DNA of 9,882 bases from contig CAMBOY010000100.1 in assembly GCA_945869245.1 (NCBI GenBank), forward strand, positions 1 to 9,882. The letters are read 5' to 3'. Origin of the DNA: Hydrogenophaga intermedia. Lineage in GTDB: Bacteria > Pseudomonadota > Gammaproteobacteria > Burkholderiales > Burkholderiaceae_C. Every line of letters begins with the position of its first letter. The first letter of the stretch is position 1. The position numbers and the translations under genes are program-made. Below are positions 7,022 through 9,882 of this stretch, piece after piece. A model generated the notes under the pieces. The model searched no databases, was not told the DNA's origin, and saw only the letters and a program-made list of their open reading frames with translations.

Positions 7022-7648
7022 ATGGACACATTGGGCTGGTGGCTGACGGGCGCCCTGGTGTTGGGTGTGGTGGTGCTGGGCCTGTGGTGGGGCGCGCGCG
7101 GTGGCGCAGCCGGGCCGGTGGCGCGCTTTGCCGAACCGGCGCCTGAGCCGGTTTCGCCGCGTGGCTACAGCCCCTTGAATGTGGGCAACGACGCCTCGGC
7201 GCGGCCGTGGGAGTCCGACAGCATCTTGCCCGACGACGCCGCGCCGGTGACCCGGTCGGCGGTGGCGGTGCCCCATGGTTTTGATGTGGCTGGTTTTTTG
7301 GAGGCCTCGCGCCGCAATTTCATCCACCTGCAAGCGGCTTGGGACAAGGCCGACATGACCGCTTTGCGCGCCATGATGACCGACGCCATGCTCAGCGATA
7401 TTCAGACCCAGCTCAGCGAGCGCGAGCGCTCGGGATCTGGCAACCAGACCGATGTGGTCATGCTCGAAGCCAAGTTGCTGGTGATCGAGGACATGCCCGA
7501 GGGGTATCTGGCCAGCGTGGAGTTTTCTGGCCTGATCCGCGAAGAGCCCTCGGCTGGGCCCAACCCGTTTCGTGAAATCTGGAGCATCACCCGCCCGCGC
7601 GAAGGCAACGGCGGTTGGCTGGTGGCGGGCGTGCAAGCGCTGCAGTAA
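7022..7648 (+). CDS. Membrane-anchored Tim44-like domain protein
   Basis: A 208-residue protein with one N-terminal transmembrane helix (about 5-23) followed by an Arg/Gly-rich turn, an extended Pro/Ala-rich linker to about residue 85, and a Tim44-like domain (about 86-207). The domain shows the typical start GFDVAGFLEASRRNFIHLQ, a helix with AWDKADMTALRAMMTD, and a closing WSITRP...GGWLVAGVQAL strand pair. Tim44/MRPL45 domains bind membranes or protein partners in mitochondria; bacterial versions are poorly understood. The ATG at 7022 is preceded by GGGAG (7008-7012) inside the end of ubiE and comes one base after the ubiE stop, so translational coupling is likely. Its place between ubiE and ubiJ suggests a helper role for the membrane-bound ubiquinone complex, which is inference. 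Confidence 0.85.
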   Translation: MDTLGWWLTGALVLGVVVLGLWWGARGGAAGPVARFAEPAPEPVSPRGYSPLNVGNDASARPWESDSILPDDAAPVTRSAVAVPHGFDVAGFLEASRRNFIHLQAAWDKADMTALRAMMTDAMLSDIQTQLSERERSGSGNQTDVVMLEAKLLVIEDMPEGYLASVEFSGLIREEPSAGPNPFREIWSITRPREGNGGWLVAGVQALQ

Positions 7649-7695
7649 TCCCGGCCTGCGGCCGCCTGGGCGCCGGCTTGGGCCACAATCGGGGC
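7649..7695 (+). other. Short intergenic gap before ubiJ, no clear ribosome site
   Basis: These 47 bases are GC-rich and contain a small inverted repeat (CGGCC, 3-base loop, GGCCG) with no T-run, so not a convincing terminator. CACAAT (7684-7689) is a possible weak -10 element, but no -35 match stands at the right distance. GGGG lies one base from the ubiJ ATG, too near to be a normal Shine-Dalgarno. I cannot tell whether ubiJ has its own promoter. Confidence 0.3.
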
Positions 7696-8292
7696 ATGAC
7701 CCGACCGCCCTTTCCCCCTTTCACCCCTCCCATCGCTTGGCTGGAGCAACTGCTGTCTGGCCTGCGCCCGCCCGCTTGGTTGCAAGATGAGTTGGAAAAC
7801 CGCCTGGTGCTGCTGCTCAACCACGTGTTGCAGCAGGAGCCCGAGGCCATGGCCCGGCTCAAACGCCAGTCTGGCCAAGCGGTGCGCCTGTGCTGGGGTG
7901 CGCTGTCCTTGACGCTGCAAGCCACCAGTGCTGGCCTGCTGGAGCGCTGTGGAGCGGACGCGGCGCCAGCCTTGACCATCACGGTGCAAGGCGACGCCCT
8001 GAGCCTGGGGCGCAGGCTGATGGCCGGTGAGCGCCCAGCGGTGGATGTGCAGGGTGATGTGCAACTCGCCGCCGAGGTGGCCTGGCTGGCCGACAACGTG
8101 CGCTGGGACGTGCAAGAAGACTTGTCGCGTCTGCTGGGCGACGCGCCGGCCCACCTCCTGACGGAAGCGCTGCGCCGTGTGGCCACGGTGCTGCGCGGGC
8201 TGGGCGCTCAGGCGCGCTCGGCCTTTGAACGCGGGCCCGCTGCAGCACCGGCTGCGGCCTCGCGCGCGCCCGGCTCGGATCGCGCGCCATGA
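7696..8292 (+). CDS. ubiJ: UbiJ-like SCP2-domain ubiquinone biosynthesis accessory factor
   Basis: A 198-residue protein matching E. coli UbiJ in length (201) and in position between ubiE and ubiB. UbiJ carries an SCP2 lipid-binding fold that holds the prenylated intermediates and scaffolds the Ubi enzymes. Here the N-terminal two thirds look like SCP2: a helical entry (WLEQLLSGLRPPAWL), a beta-rich middle (VRLCWGALSLTLQAT, PALTITVQGDALSL), then a helix-rich end including WLADNVRWDVQEDLSRLLGD, the typical UbiJ region just after the fold. The final 22 residues are Ala/Pro-rich. ATG 7696 is chosen over an upstream TTG at 7615 that would overlap the preceding gene. The stop overlaps the ubiB start as ATGA (8289-8292). 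Sequence similarity in this family is low, so identification leans on context. Confidence 0.82.
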   Translation: MTRPPFPPFTPPIAWLEQLLSGLRPPAWLQDELENRLVLLLNHVLQQEPEAMARLKRQSGQAVRLCWGALSLTLQATSAGLLERCGADAAPALTITVQGDALSLGRRLMAGERPAVDVQGDVQLAAEVAWLADNVRWDVQEDLSRLLGDAPAHLLTEALRRVATVLRGLGAQARSAFERGPAAAPAAASRAPGSDRAP

Positions 8293-9866
8293 GCCAGTGG
8301 CTGAGCCGTTGGTGGCGTGGTGCCTTTATTGTGTGGGTGGTGTTGCGCCACGGTCTCGACGAACTGGTGCTCTCCAGCTTCGAACACCGGGGGCTGAGGC
8401 TGCTCACCCGGGTGGTGTCGGTGGGGCGCAACTTGTCGGCCCCGCGCGGCCAACGCCTGCGCGAGGCGCTGGAGCGCCTGGGGCCAATTTTTGTGAAGTT
8501 CGGCCAGGTGCTCTCGACCCGGCGCGATTTGCTGCCACCCGACATTGCCGACGAATTGGCCCGCTTGCAAGACCGGGTGCCGCCGTTCTCTACCGACGTG
8601 GCGGTGGCCACCATTGAGCGCGCGTTCGGCAAGCCGCTGTCGGAGGTGTTTGCGCAGTTCGATCGCCAGCCGGTGGCCAGCGCTTCGATTGCGCAGGTGC
8701 ACTTCGCCACCCTGCGCGGCGGTCGGCACGGCGGGCGCGAGGTCGCGGTCAAGGTGCTGCGACCGAATATGCTGCCAGTGATCGAAAAAGACCTCAGCCT
8801 CATGCGCATGATGGCGGGCTGGGTGGAGACGCTCTCGGCCGATGGCAAGCGCCTCAAGCCGCGCGAGGTGGTGGCCGAGTTCGACAAATACTTGCACGAC
8901 GAATTGGATCTGGTGCGCGAGGCCGCCAACGCCGCGCAGCTGCGCCGCAATATGTCGGATCTCAACCTGGTGTTGATCCCCGAGATGTTTTGGGACTATT
9001 GCCACACCGAGGTGATGGTGATGGAGCGCATGCACGGGCTGCCGATCAACCGGGTCGACGAGTTGCGCCAGCGCGGGGTAGACATTCCCAAACTGGCGCG
9101 CGACGGCGTGACTATTTTTTTCACCCAGGTGTTTCGCGACGGCTTTTTCCACGCCGATATGCACCCAGGCAATATCCAGGTGAGTGTGGCGCCCGAGACC
9201 TTTGGGCGCTACATCTCGCTCGACTTTGGCATCGTGGGCACCCTCACCGAGTTCGACAAAGAGTATCTGGCGCAAAACTTCACCGCATTTTTTCGCCGCG
9301 ACTACAAGCGCGTGGCCGAGCTGCACATCGAGTCGGGCTGGGTGCCAGCCCATACGCGGGTAGATGAGTTGGAGTCGGCCATTCGGGCCGTGTGTGAGCC
9401 GTATTTTGACCGTCCGCTCAAGGAAATCTCGCTTGGCATGGTGCTGATGCGCTTGTTCCAGACCTCGCGCCGCTTTCATGTTGAAATCCAGCCGCAGCTG
9501 GTGCTCTTGCAAAAAACCCTGCTCAATATTGAGGGCTTGGGCCGCGATCTCGACCCGGAATTGGACCTGTGGCATACCGCCAAGCCGTTTTTGGAGAAGT
9601 GGATGGTCGACCAGGTCGGCCCCAAAAAGCTCTGGGAGCGGCTGCGCGCCGAGGCGCCGCAATACGCCAAGCTGCTGCCGGCCATTCCGCGGCTCTTGCA
9701 CGACTATTTGGCCCACCGCCCAGACACCGCACAAGCCGAGTTGCAGGCGCTGCTGGCCGAGCAACGCCACACCAACCGGTTGCTGCAAGGCTTGGTCTAC
9801 GCTGGGCTGGGTTTTGGTCTGGGCGTGGCGCTCATGGTGCTGGGGCCGCGCTGGGGCTGGTGGTGA
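8289..9866 (+). CDS. ubiB: Ubiquinone biosynthesis regulatory protein UbiB (ABC1/ADCK atypical kinase)
   Basis: Member of the ABC1/COQ8/ADCK family of protein-kinase-like ATPases needed for ubiquinone synthesis, thought to act on lipid intermediates or complex assembly. At 525 residues it is slightly shorter than E. coli UbiB (546). Key features: the KxGQ inhibitory motif K70-F-G72-Q73; the alanine-rich loop ASASIAQVH (130-138) that replaces the glycine-rich loop of ordinary kinases; the ATP lysine K155 in VAVK; catalytic D290 and metal ligand N295 in HADMHPGN; and D312-F-G314. One glycine-rich membrane helix lies near the C-terminus (about 501-519), followed by PRWGWW. The ATG overlaps the ubiJ stop by four bases, indicating coupled translation. 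It is the last complete gene here; the 16 remaining bases show nothing recognisable. Confidence 0.96.
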   Translation: MSQWLSRWWRGAFIVWVVLRHGLDELVLSSFEHRGLRLLTRVVSVGRNLSAPRGQRLREALERLGPIFVKFGQVLSTRRDLLPPDIADELARLQDRVPPFSTDVAVATIERAFGKPLSEVFAQFDRQPVASASIAQVHFATLRGGRHGGREVAVKVLRPNMLPVIEKDLSLMRMMAGWVETLSADGKRLKPREVVAEFDKYLHDELDLVREAANAAQLRRNMSDLNLVLIPEMFWDYCHTEVMVMERMHGLPINRVDELRQRGVDIPKLARDGVTIFFTQVFRDGFFHADMHPGNIQVSVAPETFGRYISLDFGIVGTLTEFDKEYLAQNFTAFFRRDYKRVAELHIESGWVPAHTRVDELESAIRAVCEPYFDRPLKEISLGMVLMRLFQTSRRFHVEIQPQLVLLQKTLLNIEGLGRDLDPELDLWHTAKPFLEKWMVDQVGPKKLWERLRAEAPQYAKLLPAIPRLLHDYLAHRPDTAQAELQALLAEQRHTNRLLQGLVYAGLGFGLGVALMVLGPRWGWW

Positions 9867-9882
9867 GTGCCTATTGCCCTTG

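Noticed and set aside
7615..7695. Upstream TTG start for the UbiJ-like protein
   Set aside because: It would overlap the Tim44-like gene by 34 bases and add a Gly/Arg-rich stretch unlike UbiJ; the ATG at 7696 gives a length matching the family.
8208..9788. Long minus-strand open frame (526 codons) opposite ubiB and the end of ubiJ
   Set aside because: Opposite strand to a full set of UbiB motifs; composition typical of antisense shadow frames and no family features.
1..9882. tRNA or rRNA genes, CRISPR arrays, insertion sequences or long direct repeats
   Set aside because: None was seen by eye on either strand; nearly all of the window is accounted for by intact protein genes.

Overview
The window looks like chromosome of a betaproteobacterium of the order Burkholderiales, probably Comamonadaceae-like. 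This is inferred from the high GC content, from codon use rich in third-position G/C, and from a gene order I associate with that group: flavin/Fe-S oxidoreductase, HIT, DUF971, ubiE, Tim44-like, ubiJ-like, ubiB. No database search was possible, so the taxonomic call is an inference. All seven intact genes share similar base composition, and I see no mobile element, tRNA, rRNA or CRISPR array.

Left end (1-1300, minus strand): nearly all of ugpB, the periplasmic binding protein of the sn-glycerol-3-phosphate ABC importer. It is cut by the window edge a few residues before its expected end. A 174-bp divergent intergenic region (1301-1474) separates it from the rest. That region holds a possible ugpB promoter with a Pho-box-like or operator-like element and, on the other side, a terminator-like hairpin just ahead of the next gene.

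Right part (1475-9866, plus strand): seven genes head to tail with gaps of 47 bases or less and two 4-base start/stop overlaps, so probably one or a few co-transcribed units. First is a 1297-residue fusion flavoprotein: DUF3683, an FAD-linked hydroxyacid dehydrogenase module, a two-cluster ferredoxin module and two CCG (cysteine-rich) domains. It is followed by a HIT-family protein, a DUF971 protein, the C-methyltransferase UbiE, a membrane-anchored Tim44-like protein, a UbiJ-like SCP2 protein and the atypical kinase UbiB.

How they may work together: UbiE, UbiJ and UbiB are known ubiquinone biosynthesis proteins, and ubiE-ubiJ-ubiB is also the E. coli order. Here a Tim44-like protein is inserted between ubiE and ubiJ. 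The upstream flavin/Fe-S enzyme resembles dehydrogenases that deliver electrons from 2-hydroxyacids to the quinone pool, so the cluster may join quinone synthesis with a quinone-reducing enzyme. DUF971 and HIT proteins have no clear role here. I find no strong evidence for a wholly new system. The best leads are the substrate of the giant fusion enzyme, the Tim44-like and DUF971 members of the ubiquinone neighbourhood, and the leader hairpin at 1440-1461.
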